From positions 1,488,001 to 1,552,000 of the forward strand of contig CP083650.1 in the NCBI GenBank assembly GCA_020099315.1: a stretch of 64,000 nt of DNA, read 5' to 3'. Origin of the DNA: Citrobacter europaeus (GTDB lineage Bacteria > Pseudomonadota > Gammaproteobacteria > Enterobacterales > Enterobacteriaceae). Under the pieces are notes generated by a model that was not told where the DNA came from, did not search any database, and saw only the letters and a list, made by a program, of their open reading frames with translations. Positions 10,113-19,670 of this stretch are shown one piece after another (positions within the stretch are counted from its first letter, which is position 1; the number at the start of each line of letters is the position of its first letter). A program made the position numbers and the translations under genes.

Positions 10113-11180
10113 GCCGGTCGTGGCCGCTATCACTAATAGCGGCCACAAACTTCCCCAGACAATCTGCAGACTCGCATCCTTCAGGTAAATTTGTTTGGTG
10201 ATGTCCGTAAAATGACGGATTGGGTTTATCCACGTGAGATTCTGCAACCAGACCGGCATGTTTTCGACCGGTGAAACATAGCCCGAGAGTAAAATCGCTG
10301 GCATCATAAACACAAACACCCCGATAAATGCCTGCTGCTGGGTGGCGCACAGCGATGAAATCAGCAGACCAAAGCCGACCAGCGACAGCCCGTAAATTAC
10401 CATCGTGAAATAGAACAACCCCAGTGAACCGGCAAATGGGATGTGATAAGCCCAGATGCCGATCGCCAGCACAATGGTGGCCTGAAAAGTGGCCACAATT
10501 AACGCAGGCACCGCTTTGCCGATGAAAATCTGCCAAGTGGTAAGCGGGGAAACCAGCAGTTGATCCAGCGTGCCTTGCTCGCGCTCGCGGGCAACCGAGA
10601 GCGAGGTGACGATCATTACGCCGATAGTGGTGATCATGGCGATCAGCGACGGAACCACAAACCATTTATAATCCAGATTCGGGTTATACCAGTTACGCAC
10701 TACCAGCTCGCTGTTATTCGGCTTCGGCTTGCCGTCCATCAGCTCCTGCTGATACTCCTTAACGATTTGCTGCAGGTAATTCGCGGCAATTTGCGCGCTG
10801 TTGGAGTTACGTCCGTCGAGGATAATCTGCATGGGAGCCTGCTGGAAGGTATCCAGATTACGCGAAAAGTTAGCCGGGAAACGCACCAACAGCAGGGCTT
10901 TTTGCGTGTCGATGGTGGGCTGGATCTCCTGCGGACTTTTCAGCAGCAGAACATGCGTAAAGGCGCTGGCGCGGGCGAAGCGCTGGGTGAGCTCCACCGA
11001 ATGTTTACCGTTATCTTCGTTATAGATAGCGATAGTCGCGTTGGTGACTTCCAGCGTTGCCGCGAACGGGAACAGGATAACCTGAATCAGCACCGGTAAA
11101 ATCAGAATGGCTCGCGTCTGCGGTTCGCGTAACAGCGATTGCAGCTCTTTGCGAATTAATGTCCATAATCGATGAAACAT
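10074..11180 (-). CDS. ybhR: YbhR, ABC-2 type exporter permease
   Basis: One of two membrane subunits of the YbhGFSR tripartite ABC exporter, linked in E. coli to export of cefoperazone, tetracycline-class drugs and cations. It has 368 residues in the ABC-2 layout: one helix near residue 24, a large periplasmic domain (about 45-170), then five helices. The cytoplasmic signature [19 protein letters not shown] lies after the second helix. It is ten bases downstream of ybhS and is the last gene of the operon. Confidence 0.95.
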   Translation of the reverse strand: MFHRLWTLIRKELQSLLREPQTRAILILPVLIQVILFPFAATLEVTNATIAIYNEDNGKHSVELTQRFARASAFTHVLLLKSPQEIQPTIDTQKALLLVRFPANFSRNLDTFQQAPMQIILDGRNSNSAQIAANYLQQIVKEYQQELMDGKPKPNNSELVVRNWYNPNLDYKWFVVPSLIAMITTIGVMIVTSLSVAREREQGTLDQLLVSPLTTWQIFIGKAVPALIVATFQATIVLAIGIWAYHIPFAGSLGLFYFTMVIYGLSLVGFGLLISSLCATQQQAFIGVFVFMMPAILLSGYVSPVENMPVWLQNLTWINPIRHFTDITKQIYLKDASLQIVWGSLWPLLVIAATTGSAAYAMFRRKVM

Positions 11181-11190
11181 GCCCGTCCCC

Positions 11191-12324
11191 TTAATCCAGC
11201 CGACGTTTGGTTTTAAGCCACGTCAGGCCGATAAACATTACTGCCGAAGCGATTAAAAACAGCACGTTGACAATCAGCACTACCGGAATATTTCCCGCCA
11301 GAAACAGGCTTTGCAGGGTGCTGACGAAATAACGAGCCGGAATAATGTAGGTCACCGCCCGAATAATCGCGGGCATGCTGTCTATCTGGAAGATAAAACC
11401 CGACAGCATAATCGAGGGCAGGAAGGCGGCATTCAGCGCGACCTGCGCGGCGTTAAACTGGTTGCGAGTGATGGTGGAAATAAGCAACCCCATACCGAGC
11501 GTACTGAGCAGAAACAGGCTGGTAATAAAAAACAGGATCAGCAAGGAGCCACGATAGGGCACGCCAAGAATAAACACCGATACCAGCATACACAGCAGCA
11601 TCGCCAGCATGCCCAGAAAGTAATAGGGGATCAGTTTGCACAGTAGGAGTTCGACGCGGGTGACTTCGGTAGACAGCAGCGCTTCCATGGTTCCGCGCTC
11701 CCATTCGCGTGCCACCACTAATGAGGTGAGGATGGCGCCAATGACCGTCATTATGATGGTTACTGCCCCAGGAATAATAAAGTGCTGGCTGATGGCCGCC
11801 GGGTTAAACCAGTAGCGGGTCTGCACATCGATCAATGGCTTGAACGATTCTCCACGATCTTCCGCCCGCTGTTGCTGCCAGATTTGCCAGATGCCTTCGA
11901 CATAACCCTGCACAAAGTTGGCGGTATTCGGCTCACTGCCGTCGGTAATCACCTGGATCGGCGCCACGTCGTTGGGCCGCGCCATCTGCTGGGCGAAATC
12001 CACCGGGATCACCACCAGCCCGCGAATGCGCCCGGCCTGCATTTTCTCAATCAGTTCCTGACGGTTATCGCTGATGGTGGCGTCAATATAGGGCGAACCG
12101 GTCATAGTATGGGTGAAATCCAGCGCCTCTTCGCTTTGCTGTTCGAGCAAAATCCCTACCCGCAGCTTGCTGGAGTCGAGGTTGATCCCGTAGCCGAAGA
12201 TAAACAGCAGCAGCAGCGGGATCACCACCGCAATCAGCCAACTGCTGGGATCGCGGACGATCTGGCGCGTCTCTTTTACGCACAGCGCACGTACGCGACG
12301 CCAGGAGAGAGCGGAGTTACTCAT
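11191..12324 (-). CDS. ybhS: YbhS, ABC-2 type exporter permease
   Basis: Second membrane subunit of the YbhGFSR exporter, a paralogue of YbhR with the same plan: helix near residue 30, periplasmic domain, then five helices, with [19 protein letters not shown] in the cytoplasmic loop. It has 377 residues from the ATG at 12324, as in E. coli. That start overlaps the ybhF stop by eight bases. An upstream frame of eight further codons was not used because it runs deeper into ybhF. Confidence 0.95.
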   Translation of the reverse strand: MSNSALSWRRVRALCVKETRQIVRDPSSWLIAVVIPLLLLFIFGYGINLDSSKLRVGILLEQQSEEALDFTHTMTGSPYIDATISDNRQELIEKMQAGRIRGLVVIPVDFAQQMARPNDVAPIQVITDGSEPNTANFVQGYVEGIWQIWQQQRAEDRGESFKPLIDVQTRYWFNPAAISQHFIIPGAVTIIMTVIGAILTSLVVAREWERGTMEALLSTEVTRVELLLCKLIPYYFLGMLAMLLCMLVSVFILGVPYRGSLLILFFITSLFLLSTLGMGLLISTITRNQFNAAQVALNAAFLPSIMLSGFIFQIDSMPAIIRAVTYIIPARYFVSTLQSLFLAGNIPVVLIVNVLFLIASAVMFIGLTWLKTKRRLD

Positions 12325-14053
12325 GCGTATGCTCCTTATCCCAGTCATTGATTAGCGTAATAAACGCCTGCTCCATTGTCGGATCCGGCGTGTCGCTGTC
12401 GGCAGCCTGAGCTTTCAGGTCGTCCGGCGTACCGCTGGCAATCAGTTTGCCGCGATACACCAACCCGATGCGATCGCAGTATTCCGCCTCATCCATAAAG
12501 TGGGTGGTCACCATCACCGTGACGCCTTTTTCCACCATGCTGTTGATATGCAACCAGAACTCGCGGCGGGTGAGGGGATCGACCCCGGAAGTGGGTTCAT
12601 CAAGGAACAGAATGTCGGGTTCATGCATCAGTGAGCAGGCCAGCGCCAGACGCTGCTTAAAGCCCAGCGGCAATTCGTCGGTGGCGTGGGAGGCGATGTT
12701 CTTCAGGCCGAATGCCTCGCTCATACGGTCAATTTTCTCTTTCTGCGCCCGACCGCGCAGGCCGTAGACACCGGAGAAAAAGCGCAGATTCTGTTCAACC
12801 GTCAGGTTGCCATACAGGGAGAATTTCTGCGCCATATAGCCCAGATGCTGACGCGCTTTGCCGGAGCTGACTTTCAGATCCATATCCAGCACCAGCGCTT
12901 TGCCGGAAGTGGGGACCAGCAGGCCGCACATCATTTTAAACGTGGTAGACTTACCGGCGCCGTTGGGTCCTAACAGACCAAAAATCTCGCCGCGCTGCAC
13001 GGCAAAGTCTACGTGGTCGGTAGCGGCAAAATCGCCAAATTTCTTGGTCAGCGCTTTGGCCTCGATCACCGTTTCGCCAGGCGTGCCTTCCACGGTATGC
13101 AGGATAGCCCCCAGCGGGGACTCTGATGTTCCGGCCCCACCGAGTAAATCGATAAAAGCATCTTCGAAGCGCGGCGCAGTTTCGTTGATGGTTATCTCCG
13201 GCATGCCGTCAGCGCGTTGAATCTGCTGAGCTGTAGCCTCTTTTTTCAGGATTAAACGGACTGATTTCCCCTGAATCATCCCATCGCTGACCTGCGGCAG
13301 TTTTAATGCGCGTTGCAGCAGCCGGCGGTTGTTTTCCTGCGGACTGCTCATCAGGAAGCTGCGACCCGCCATGGTTTGCGTAAGCTGAGTGGGATCGCCC
13401 TGGTATAATAATTCCCCTTCGTTCATCAGCAGCACATCACGACACTGTTCAGCCTCATCCAGATAGGATGTACTCCAGAGGATCAGCATGCCGTCCCCGG
13501 CCAGTTCGTGGACCATTTGCCACAGTTCGCGACGGGAAATAGGGTCGACGCCGACGCCTGGCTCATCCAGCAGCAATACTTTGGGTTCGCCGACCAGCGT
13601 ACAGGCAAGCCCGAGCTTCTGTTTCATGCCACCGGAAAGCTTGCCAGCCAGTCGTCCGGTAAACGGCCCCAGCGAGGTGAATTCCAGTAGCCGGGCAAAG
13701 GTTTTTTCTCGCGTTTCACCGGTGACGCTGCGCAAATCAGCATAGAGATTGAGGTTCTCCATGACCGTCAAATCTTCATACAGACCAAATTTCTGCGGCA
13801 TATAGCCGAGCACTGCATGCAGCGCGCTGTCGTCTCTGATGGGATCAAAACCAATCACCGCAGCACTTCCGGCATCGGGTTTTAACAACCCCGCCAGCAT
13901 TCGCATCAGCGTAGTTTTGCCCGCGCCGTCGGGTCCGACAAGTCCGGTCACGTAGCCCGCATGGACGGTGCAGTCGAGTGGGGCGACAGCCGGTTTTTCC
14001 ATTCCGGCAAAGTTTTTCGTCAGCCCTTTAAGCGTAATGACGGCGTCATTCAT
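12317..14053 (-). CDS. ybhF: YbhF, duplicated ATP-binding subunit of the YbhGFSR exporter
   Basis: A 578-residue protein with two complete ABC ATPase domains in one chain. Domain 1 has Walker [10 protein letters not shown] near residue 40, signature LSGGMKQK near 142 and Walker [14 protein letters not shown]. Domain 2 has GPNGAGKST near 365, the degenerate signature LPLGFKQR and [13 protein letters not shown]. It powers export through YbhR and YbhS. The start at 14053 overlaps the ybhG stop by eight bases. The second domain's signature lacks the usual SGG, as in the E. coli protein. Confidence 0.95.
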   Translation of the reverse strand: MNDAVITLKGLTKNFAGMEKPAVAPLDCTVHAGYVTGLVGPDGAGKTTLMRMLAGLLKPDAGSAAVIGFDPIRDDSALHAVLGYMPQKFGLYEDLTVMENLNLYADLRSVTGETREKTFARLLEFTSLGPFTGRLAGKLSGGMKQKLGLACTLVGEPKVLLLDEPGVGVDPISRRELWQMVHELAGDGMLILWSTSYLDEAEQCRDVLLMNEGELLYQGDPTQLTQTMAGRSFLMSSPQENNRRLLQRALKLPQVSDGMIQGKSVRLILKKEATAQQIQRADGMPEITINETAPRFEDAFIDLLGGAGTSESPLGAILHTVEGTPGETVIEAKALTKKFGDFAATDHVDFAVQRGEIFGLLGPNGAGKSTTFKMMCGLLVPTSGKALVLDMDLKVSSGKARQHLGYMAQKFSLYGNLTVEQNLRFFSGVYGLRGRAQKEKIDRMSEAFGLKNIASHATDELPLGFKQRLALACSLMHEPDILFLDEPTSGVDPLTRREFWLHINSMVEKGVTVMVTTHFMDEAEYCDRIGLVYRGKLIASGTPDDLKAQAADSDTPDPTMEQAFITLINDWDKEHTHE

Positions 14054-15041
14054 GCCGTGCCTCATCGGCAAACTTAATTGTTACCGGCATTCCCTGGCGT
14101 AGCGCATCGTCCGCGTCGGTGACGACAATTCGCAGTCGATAAACCAGGTCGGTGCGCAGGTCAGGGGTCTCAACCGTTTTCGGCGTAAACTCGGCGGTAG
14201 GGGATACGAAGCCGATTTTACCGTGATACGGTTTGTCCGGGCGACCATCGGTATAGAGCTGGATTTCTCGTCCTGGCTGCGCCTGGCTCAGATTTCGTTC
14301 GTCAACGTAGGCGCGAACCCATACCGGACGCGTGAGCGACAGCGTCAGTACCGTGCCCCCTTCGTTCAGCATGCTGCCGGGTTCAACCGCACGGGTGAGA
14401 AGCGTGCCATCTGACGGCGAGGTCAGCGTGGTGTCATGCAAATTAAGCTCTGCCTGCGCCAGCTCGGCCTGGGCCTGTTCGAGCGCGGCTTTTGCCTGTT
14501 CGATGTCCTGTACACGATTACCGCTGCGATATTGCGTGAGCTTATCCTGCGCGGATTTCAGTGAGGCCAGCGCCTGATCCCGTGATGAACGGGCGTTTTC
14601 CAGATCGTTGGCGGAAATGGTGCGGCTTTTCCACAATCCTACCTGCCGATTGTAAAAGTTCTGCGCGTAATCATAGGCCGCCTGCGCCTGTTTGACAGCC
14701 GCCGCGGTTTGCGCGATCTCTTCTTCGCGATATCCTGCCAGCATCAGATCGTATTGCGCCTGCGCAGCGGCAACATTGGCTTTTGCCTGCATTAATGCGT
14801 TTTCATACGGCGCGCGATCCAGTTCGCCCAGCACCTGACCGGCGGTAATCGCATCGCCTTCGTCAACAGCCAGCGAGGCCAGCCTGCCGCCGACGCGAAA
14901 ACTCAGGTTGACGCTACGGATGTCGACATTGCCGTACAGCGTCAGGCCGTTATCTTGCCGGCTTTGATACCACCACGTTCCACCGGCAATCACGGCAACG
15001 AGGGCCGCGATGACCAGCCCGAGAACGACAGGTTTTTTCAT
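14046..15041 (-). CDS. ybhG: YbhG, HlyD-type periplasmic adaptor
   Basis: Membrane fusion protein (331 residues) that bridges the inner-membrane YbhFSR transporter and an outer-membrane channel, probably TolC. It has an N-terminal hydrophobic anchor or signal (residues 5-24), a biotinyl-lipoyl half domain ([17 protein letters not shown]), a long alanine- and glutamine-rich coiled-coil hairpin (about 80-205), the second lipoyl half ([15 protein letters not shown]) and a beta barrel. Its start overlaps the end of cecR by four bases (ATGA). Confidence 0.95.
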   Translation of the reverse strand: MKKPVVLGLVIAALVAVIAGGTWWYQSRQDNGLTLYGNVDIRSVNLSFRVGGRLASLAVDEGDAITAGQVLGELDRAPYENALMQAKANVAAAQAQYDLMLAGYREEEIAQTAAAVKQAQAAYDYAQNFYNRQVGLWKSRTISANDLENARSSRDQALASLKSAQDKLTQYRSGNRVQDIEQAKAALEQAQAELAQAELNLHDTTLTSPSDGTLLTRAVEPGSMLNEGGTVLTLSLTRPVWVRAYVDERNLSQAQPGREIQLYTDGRPDKPYHGKIGFVSPTAEFTPKTVETPDLRTDLVYRLRIVVTDADDALRQGMPVTIKFADEARHE

Positions 15042-15715
15042 GACTCCAGACTCCTTTGCGTTAAACCTTGCAGAATAAGATCGATGTGACAGGTGATCGT
15101 TTGGTCAATCAGCGCGGTTTTATCCTCATCAAATTGTGACCAGCCCGTACGCAACAGAATGGTTTCTTTCCCCAGACGAAAGGCCAGCACTTCGCCGAGT
15201 ATGGCGTGGGTGTGCAGAATCATTTGGGTATCGTTGGCATCGCCGCCGGTATAGGCGGCAATCAGGCGTGTCAGGTGTGTATGCAGCGGATTGATAACCT
15301 GGTCGTGCACCAGTTGATAAGCCGCGGTGGGGGAAAGCTGTTCACGCGAGATAAATTTGCTCAGGTTAACGGTGTCGTCCTGAGTTAACAGCATGATCAT
15401 ATTTTTGCAGGCGCGCAGGATCAGTTCGCGCATAGCGCCGCGATCAGGCTCCGGCTGCGCAAACAGACGCTCGGCTTCTTCAGCGTGCGGGCGAAACTGT
15501 GAGCCGATAAAATCTGCAATCCACTGGGCGCAGGCGAGATATAAATCCTCTTTTGAGCCAAAATAGTAGGTGATGGCCGCAATATTTTGCCCGGCCTGCG
15601 CGGCGATATCGCGCGTGGTGGCATGCAGACCATACTCGCCAAACTGCGCCAGCGCGGCGGCAATGAGCTGATTTTTCGCCTGTTCACCTTTGGTTGTCAT
15701 GGTGGGTGTATTCAT
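15038..15715 (-). CDS. cecR: CecR, TetR-family regulator of the efflux operon and rhlE
   Basis: TetR-type repressor (225 residues). The helix-turn-helix covers about residues 30-60 ([30 protein letters not shown]), and the C-terminal part is a ligand-binding and dimer domain. In E. coli (formerly YbiH) it controls the ybhGFSR operon and rhlE and influences sensitivity to cefoperazone and chloramphenicol. It is the first gene of the operon and faces the palindrome at 15726-15755, ten bases upstream of its start, so autoregulation is likely. A start five codons in (MTTKGEQ) is also possible. Confidence 0.93.
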   Translation of the reverse strand: MNTPTMTTKGEQAKNQLIAAALAQFGEYGLHATTRDIAAQAGQNIAAITYYFGSKEDLYLACAQWIADFIGSQFRPHAEEAERLFAQPEPDRGAMRELILRACKNMIMLLTQDDTVNLSKFISREQLSPTAAYQLVHDQVINPLHTHLTRLIAAYTGGDANDTQMILHTHAILGEVLAFRLGKETILLRTGWSQFDEDKTALIDQTITCHIDLILQGLTQRSLES

Positions 15716-15725
15716 GGCCCAACTC

Positions 15726-15755
15726 TAATCTTAATCAATCGATTGATTAAGATTA
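15726..15755. promoter_or_regulatory. Probable CecR operator, 30-bp perfect palindrome
   Basis: The 30 bases form an uninterrupted perfect palindrome centred on the ATCGAT at 15738-15743; the central 20 bases read TTAATCAATCGATTGATTAA. It lies between the divergent cecR operon and rhlE, ten bases from the cecR start, where binding would block transcription. Inverted repeats of this length are typical TetR-family operators. Confidence 0.85.
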
Positions 15756-15936
15756 TGACTGATGTGTAACCTTGTCCAGTCCAGACCGTTATTTTCCTGC
15801 ACAGGGATAATTTATGCGGCACATCACAAAAACTGCTACACTCCGCCCCTTCATGACATTGTGGTTTTTGTCATCTCTATTATATGTATCTCCCTGAAAA
15901 CGACACCGGTAACGGTCAGGGTGGTTCGGAGTTGTT

Positions 15937-17280
15937 ATGTCTTTTGATTCCCTTGGTTTAAACCCTGATATTTTACGTGCCGTTGCCGAGCAGGGTTACC
16001 GTGAACCTACCCCTATTCAGCAGCAGGCGATCCCTGCCGTGCTGGAAGGCCGCGATCTGATGGCCAGCGCCCAGACCGGCACGGGGAAAACGGCAGGTTT
16101 TACCCTGCCGCTGTTGCAGCACCTGATTACTCATCAGCCGCATGGTAAAAGCCGTCGTCCGGTTCGTGCGCTGATCCTTACGCCAACCCGCGAACTGGCA
16201 GCCCAGATTGGCGAAAACGTCCGTGATTACAGTAAGTATCTGAATATTCGCTCGCTGGTGGTTTTCGGCGGCGTCAGTATTAACCCGCAGATGATGAAGC
16301 TGCGTGGCGGCGTGGATGTGCTGATTGCCACTCCGGGTCGTTTGCTCGATCTGGAGCACCAGAATGCGGTGAAACTGGATCAGGTTGAAATCCTGGTGCT
16401 GGATGAAGCTGACCGCATGCTGGATATGGGCTTTATTCACGACATTCGTCGCGTTCTGGCGAAATTGCCGGCAAAACGTCAGAACCTGCTGTTCTCAGCA
16501 ACGTTCTCTGACGATATCAAGTCGCTGGCCGAAAAGCTGCTGCACAATCCGCTGGAAATCGAAGTGGCGCGTCGTAATACCGCGTCCGAGCAGGTGACTC
16601 AGCACGTTCATTTCGTAGATAAGAAGCGTAAACGCGAACTGTTGTCGCAGATGATAGGTCAGGGCAACTGGCAGCAGGTGCTGGTGTTTACCCGTACCAA
16701 ACACGGTGCGAACCATCTGGCGGAACAGCTGAATAAAGACGGTATCCGTAGCGCGGCGATCCACGGTAACAAATCTCAGGGAGCGCGTACGCGTGCGCTG
16801 GCTGATTTTAAATCCGGTGATATTCGCGTGCTGGTGGCGACCGACATTGCCGCGCGCGGCCTGGACATTGAAGAATTGCCGCATGTGGTGAACTACGAGT
16901 TGCCAAACGTCCCGGAAGATTACGTGCACCGTATTGGTCGTACCGGTCGTGCGGCCGCTACTGGCGAAGCGTTGTCTCTGGTGTGCGTCGATGAACATAA
17001 GCTGCTGCGCGACATCGAGAAGCTGCTGAAAAAAGAGATCCCGCGTATTGCAACGCCAGGCTATGAGCCAGACCCGTCCATCAAAGCCGAGCCGATCCAG
17101 AATGGTCGCCAGCAGCGTGGCGGCGGCGGCCGTGGTCAGGGTGGAGCAGGGCGTGGCCAACAGCCGCGTCGTCAGGATGGCGGTGCGCCAAAAGCGAAAC
17201 CGCGTAGCGGCGAAGGCAAACCGGCAGGCGACAAGCCTCGTCCACCGCGCCGTCCGCGCAAACCGTCTACAGCGCAGTAA
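15937..17280 (+). CDS. rhlE: ATP-dependent RNA helicase RhlE
   Basis: DEAD-box helicase acting in RNA remodelling and ribosome maturation. It has 447 residues with all core motifs: the Q motif near residue 25 ([12 protein letters not shown]), AQTGTGKT near 47, [23 protein letters not shown] near 155, SATF, the [15 protein letters not shown] stretch and HRIGRTGRA. The C-terminal 70 residues are rich in Gly, Arg, Lys and Pro, the usual RNA-binding tail. A GGAG site precedes ATG. It is divergent from cecR and likely shares the palindromic operator. Confidence 0.96.
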   Translation: MSFDSLGLNPDILRAVAEQGYREPTPIQQQAIPAVLEGRDLMASAQTGTGKTAGFTLPLLQHLITHQPHGKSRRPVRALILTPTRELAAQIGENVRDYSKYLNIRSLVVFGGVSINPQMMKLRGGVDVLIATPGRLLDLEHQNAVKLDQVEILVLDEADRMLDMGFIHDIRRVLAKLPAKRQNLLFSATFSDDIKSLAEKLLHNPLEIEVARRNTASEQVTQHVHFVDKKRKRELLSQMIGQGNWQQVLVFTRTKHGANHLAEQLNKDGIRSAAIHGNKSQGARTRALADFKSGDIRVLVATDIAARGLDIEELPHVVNYELPNVPEDYVHRIGRTGRAAATGEALSLVCVDEHKLLRDIEKLLKKEIPRIATPGYEPDPSIKAEPIQNGRQQRGGGGRGQGGAGRGQQPRRQDGGAPKAKPRSGEGKPAGDKPRPPRRPRKPSTAQ

Positions 17281-17310
17281 TTCCCTTACTGTATGGCTGT
17301 ATAAACACGC

Positions 17311-17341
17311 TATCCGGTCTACACACTGTGTAGGCCGGATA
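17311..17341. repeat. Single REP-like hairpin after rhlE
   Basis: Imperfect inverted repeat TATCCGGTCTACACA / TGTGTAGGCCGGATA between the convergent rhlE and GntR genes. It resembles one REP unit and may end both transcripts. Confidence 0.7.
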
Positions 17342-17347
17342 GGTCAA

Positions 17348-18082
17348 TCACTCCCCCGAACTTTGCGATTTCAGCACGATCGAGCAGGTATATCGTCCTG
17401 CCGGGTGAATCGAAATCGTCGTCTCAAATACTTTCCCGTTCCTGTCCAGATAACGACGCACAATTCTCATCGCTGGCGAATCAGGCGCTACATTGAGAAT
17501 CTTTGCCACCTTTTTGGGCACTCCGACAGCCGTAATTGTCTGATGCACCTCATGACTTTTGATACCGTAATGCGTTTCGATCAAATCGCTGATTAATGAG
17601 TGTGGATCGTCACGGATGTACGTGCGCAACTTGGCGTAATCCGTGCTGGCATAGCTGTCCGTCCAGCAGATTGGCGCGTCGGGGTTGTGCGCATCTTCGC
17701 GAGTGCTGGCAATGTGCAGCCATCGAGAACCTGGCGGGCAGCCAATCATCTGGGACAACTCTATGTCCGCCACAATCTCATCGATTTTCTTGATGACGCG
17801 CAGATTGTTTTTGGCCAGCAGCAACAGATCCTCAAGATGCGATAGCGGGTGATTGACGCCGTTCGCCTTAGGTTCGCAAACGCGAGTACCCGCACCTTTA
17901 CGCCGTGAAATCAGACCTTGCTCTGTTAATTCCCTTAACGCCTCACGCATGGTGTGGCGGCTGACCTGCCATGTTTCGCACAGTTCCATTTCCGTAGGAA
18001 ACAGCGAGCCGGGGGCGAAGGTTCCCACCGCAATTTGCTGCGCCAGTTCACGTGCTATTCGCTTGTACAGAGATTCTTTCAT
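17348..18082 (-). CDS. GntR/HutC-type transcriptional regulator of the adjacent lyase-transporter cluster
   Basis: A 244-residue protein with an N-terminal winged helix-turn-helix (about residues 5-70; FPTEMELCETWQVSRHTMREALRELTEQGLI, then the RRKGAGTRV wing) and a C-terminal UTRA ligand-binding domain (about 90-240), which places it in the HutC subfamily of GntR. Such regulators respond to a pathway metabolite. It diverges from the lyase gene at 18285, and the 202-base gap carries a perfect 32-bp palindrome, so it most likely represses the lyase and transporter genes. The inducer cannot be told from sequence. I do not recognise a gene name. Confidence 0.88.
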   Translation of the reverse strand: MKESLYKRIARELAQQIAVGTFAPGSLFPTEMELCETWQVSRHTMREALRELTEQGLISRRKGAGTRVCEPKANGVNHPLSHLEDLLLLAKNNLRVIKKIDEIVADIELSQMIGCPPGSRWLHIASTREDAHNPDAPICWTDSYASTDYAKLRTYIRDDPHSLISDLIETHYGIKSHEVHQTITAVGVPKKVAKILNVAPDSPAMRIVRRYLDRNGKVFETTISIHPAGRYTCSIVLKSQSSGE

Positions 18083-18102
18083 CGCAGTTTCATCAAAATA
18101 TT

Positions 18103-18118
18103 AGTGATCTTTATCACG
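18103..18118. promoter_or_regulatory. CRP-like site between the GntR and lyase genes
   Basis: AGTGATCTTTATCACG has the layout GTGA-N8-TCAC with both cores perfect, close to the CRP consensus TGTGA-N6-TCACA. It suggests catabolite control of the lyase-transporter cluster. The GntR start codon is only 20 bases away. Confidence 0.55.
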
Positions 18119-18161
18119 AAAATTTGTACGGACTATTCCCTACATTTCTTATGAATACTAT

Positions 18162-18193
18162 AAATGTCCGTACATTTAAATGTACGGACATTT
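18162..18193. promoter_or_regulatory. Probable GntR operator, 32-bp perfect palindrome
   Basis: All 32 bases are a perfect palindrome whose half-site is AAATGTCCGTACATTT. The motif TGTACGGAC recurs at 18125-18133, a smaller inverted repeat ATGTCTGGACAT lies at 18198-18209, and a further TTGGACATTC half-site follows near 18221. The cluster sits between two divergent genes and is best explained as the binding region of the GntR protein. Confidence 0.8.
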
Positions 18194-18284
18194 TGTTATG
18201 TCTGGACATTATGGCGACGTTTGGACATTCAACAAACTGCCGTAAACACGCATCTTATCATTATCAGATTTTCCAGGGGGATTT

Positions 18285-19637
18285 ATGGCTTCGAATGTAC
18301 TTGATTCTGTTCTGTTCAGGGATTCTTTCGGTACACCGGCGATGCGCGCGGTGTTTGACGATCGCGAACTGGTGCGCAAATACGTGGAAGTGGAAGTGGC
18401 ATTAGCCAAAGCCCAGGCACGCTGCGGTGTGATACCCGAGGCTGCTGCGGTGGAAATTGCTGAAAAATGTAATGCCGACACGCTCGATTTTGATTTATTG
18501 CGCCATGAAACCGAAATTGTGGGTTATCCGATCCTACCGCTGGTCCACCAGATTTCTAAACAGGCTGGCGAGTCCGGCGGTTATGTGCACTGGGGGGCAA
18601 CCACTCAGGACATTATGGACACCGCAGTGGTCCTGCAAATTCGTGATGCTTTTGCGCTCATTGAATCCGATATGGACAAACTCCGCGCCACGCTGGCCGA
18701 TCTTTCACGCCGCTACCGTGATACGCCGATGGCCGGGAGAACCCATTTACAACAGGCTTTGCCGGTGACATTCGGTTACAAAGCGGCCATCTGGCTGGAT
18801 ATGTTTGAACGCCACGCGGAACGTCTTACCCAGGCGCGTCCTCGTGTATTGGTTGGCGAATTTGCGGGGGCGGCCGGTACGCTGGCATCGCTGGGGGATA
18901 AAGGGCTGGCGGTACAAAAAGCGATGATGGAAGAGCTTGGTCTGAATGTTCCAACCTCCACCTGGCACGTCGCGCGTGATGGTTTTGCCGAAGCGGTGAA
19001 CCTGTTAGCGGTGATTACCGGGTCGCTGGGTAAGATTGCCTACGACGTAATGCTGCTGGCAGCTAACGAGTTTGGTGAGCTGTATGAGCCGTTTGTTAAA
19101 GGGCGTGGCGCCAGCAGTACCATGCCGCAGAAACGCAACCCTATTTCCAGCGAGCTGATGCTGGCCTGTGCCAAAGGTGTTCGCCAACAGGCAGGGTTGA
19201 TGCTTGATGCGATGGTACAAGATCTGGAGCGTGCAACCGGGCCGTGGCATGCCGAATGGATTGCCATCCCGGAAAGTTTCGTTCTCAGCGCGGGGGCGTT
19301 GCATCAGGCCAATTTTATGCTGGCGGGGCTGGTGGTCGATGAAGCGGCGATGAAACGTAACCTCGGTATGACCAACGGATTGATTGTAGCTGAGGCAGTC
19401 ATGATGGGATTGGCCCCGTACATCGGTCGTCAGGATGCACATGACGTGGTGTACGACGCCTGCCGTATCGTCAACGAACAGGGTGGGCGATTGGCTGATG
19501 TGCTGAATGCGATGCCCTCTGTCTCTGAACGACTGGACCCACAGTTGATTGAAAAACTGACCGACCCGGCAAATTACCTTGGAATGGCACCGGCGATGGT
19601 GGATCAGGTATTAGCAAGATATATGTCGCGGAAATGA
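18285..19637 (+). CDS. Fumarase/aspartase-superfamily lyase, PcaB/PurB-like, substrate unknown
   Basis: A 450-residue enzyme of the superfamily that eliminates from succinyl- or carboxymuconate-type substrates (adenylosuccinate lyase, argininosuccinate lyase, 3-carboxymuconate cycloisomerase). The three family regions are present: HWGATTQDIMDT near residue 100, AGRTHLQQALPVTFG near 150 and the signature GASSTMPQKRNP near 275 that carries the mobile catalytic serine. The last 80 residues resemble the ADSL C-terminal domain. From memory it looks closest to PcaB, yet no other protocatechuate genes are nearby. It is followed by a dicarboxylate-type transporter after 33 bases, so it probably processes an imported di- or tricarboxylate. 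It is not the housekeeping purB, whose neighbourhood is different. Confidence 0.88.
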   Translation: MASNVLDSVLFRDSFGTPAMRAVFDDRELVRKYVEVEVALAKAQARCGVIPEAAAVEIAEKCNADTLDFDLLRHETEIVGYPILPLVHQISKQAGESGGYVHWGATTQDIMDTAVVLQIRDAFALIESDMDKLRATLADLSRRYRDTPMAGRTHLQQALPVTFGYKAAIWLDMFERHAERLTQARPRVLVGEFAGAAGTLASLGDKGLAVQKAMMEELGLNVPTSTWHVARDGFAEAVNLLAVITGSLGKIAYDVMLLAANEFGELYEPFVKGRGASSTMPQKRNPISSELMLACAKGVRQQAGLMLDAMVQDLERATGPWHAEWIAIPESFVLSAGALHQANFMLAGLVVDEAAMKRNLGMTNGLIVAEAVMMGLAPYIGRQDAHDVVYDACRIVNEQGGRLADVLNAMPSVSERLDPQLIEKLTDPANYLGMAPAMVDQVLARYMSRK

Positions 19638-19670
19638 ACGTTCTCGGGCTAATGGAATAAGGATATTTTT

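Noticed and set aside
16495..17160. 221-codon minus-strand frame opposite rhlE
   Set aside because: Antisense shadow of the conserved helicase domains; no ribosome site.
18285..19637. Lyase as the housekeeping adenylosuccinate lyase purB
   Set aside because: The neighbourhood (GntR regulator, DASS transporter, palindromic operator) is catabolic, and the sequence looks closer to PcaB than to enterobacterial PurB.
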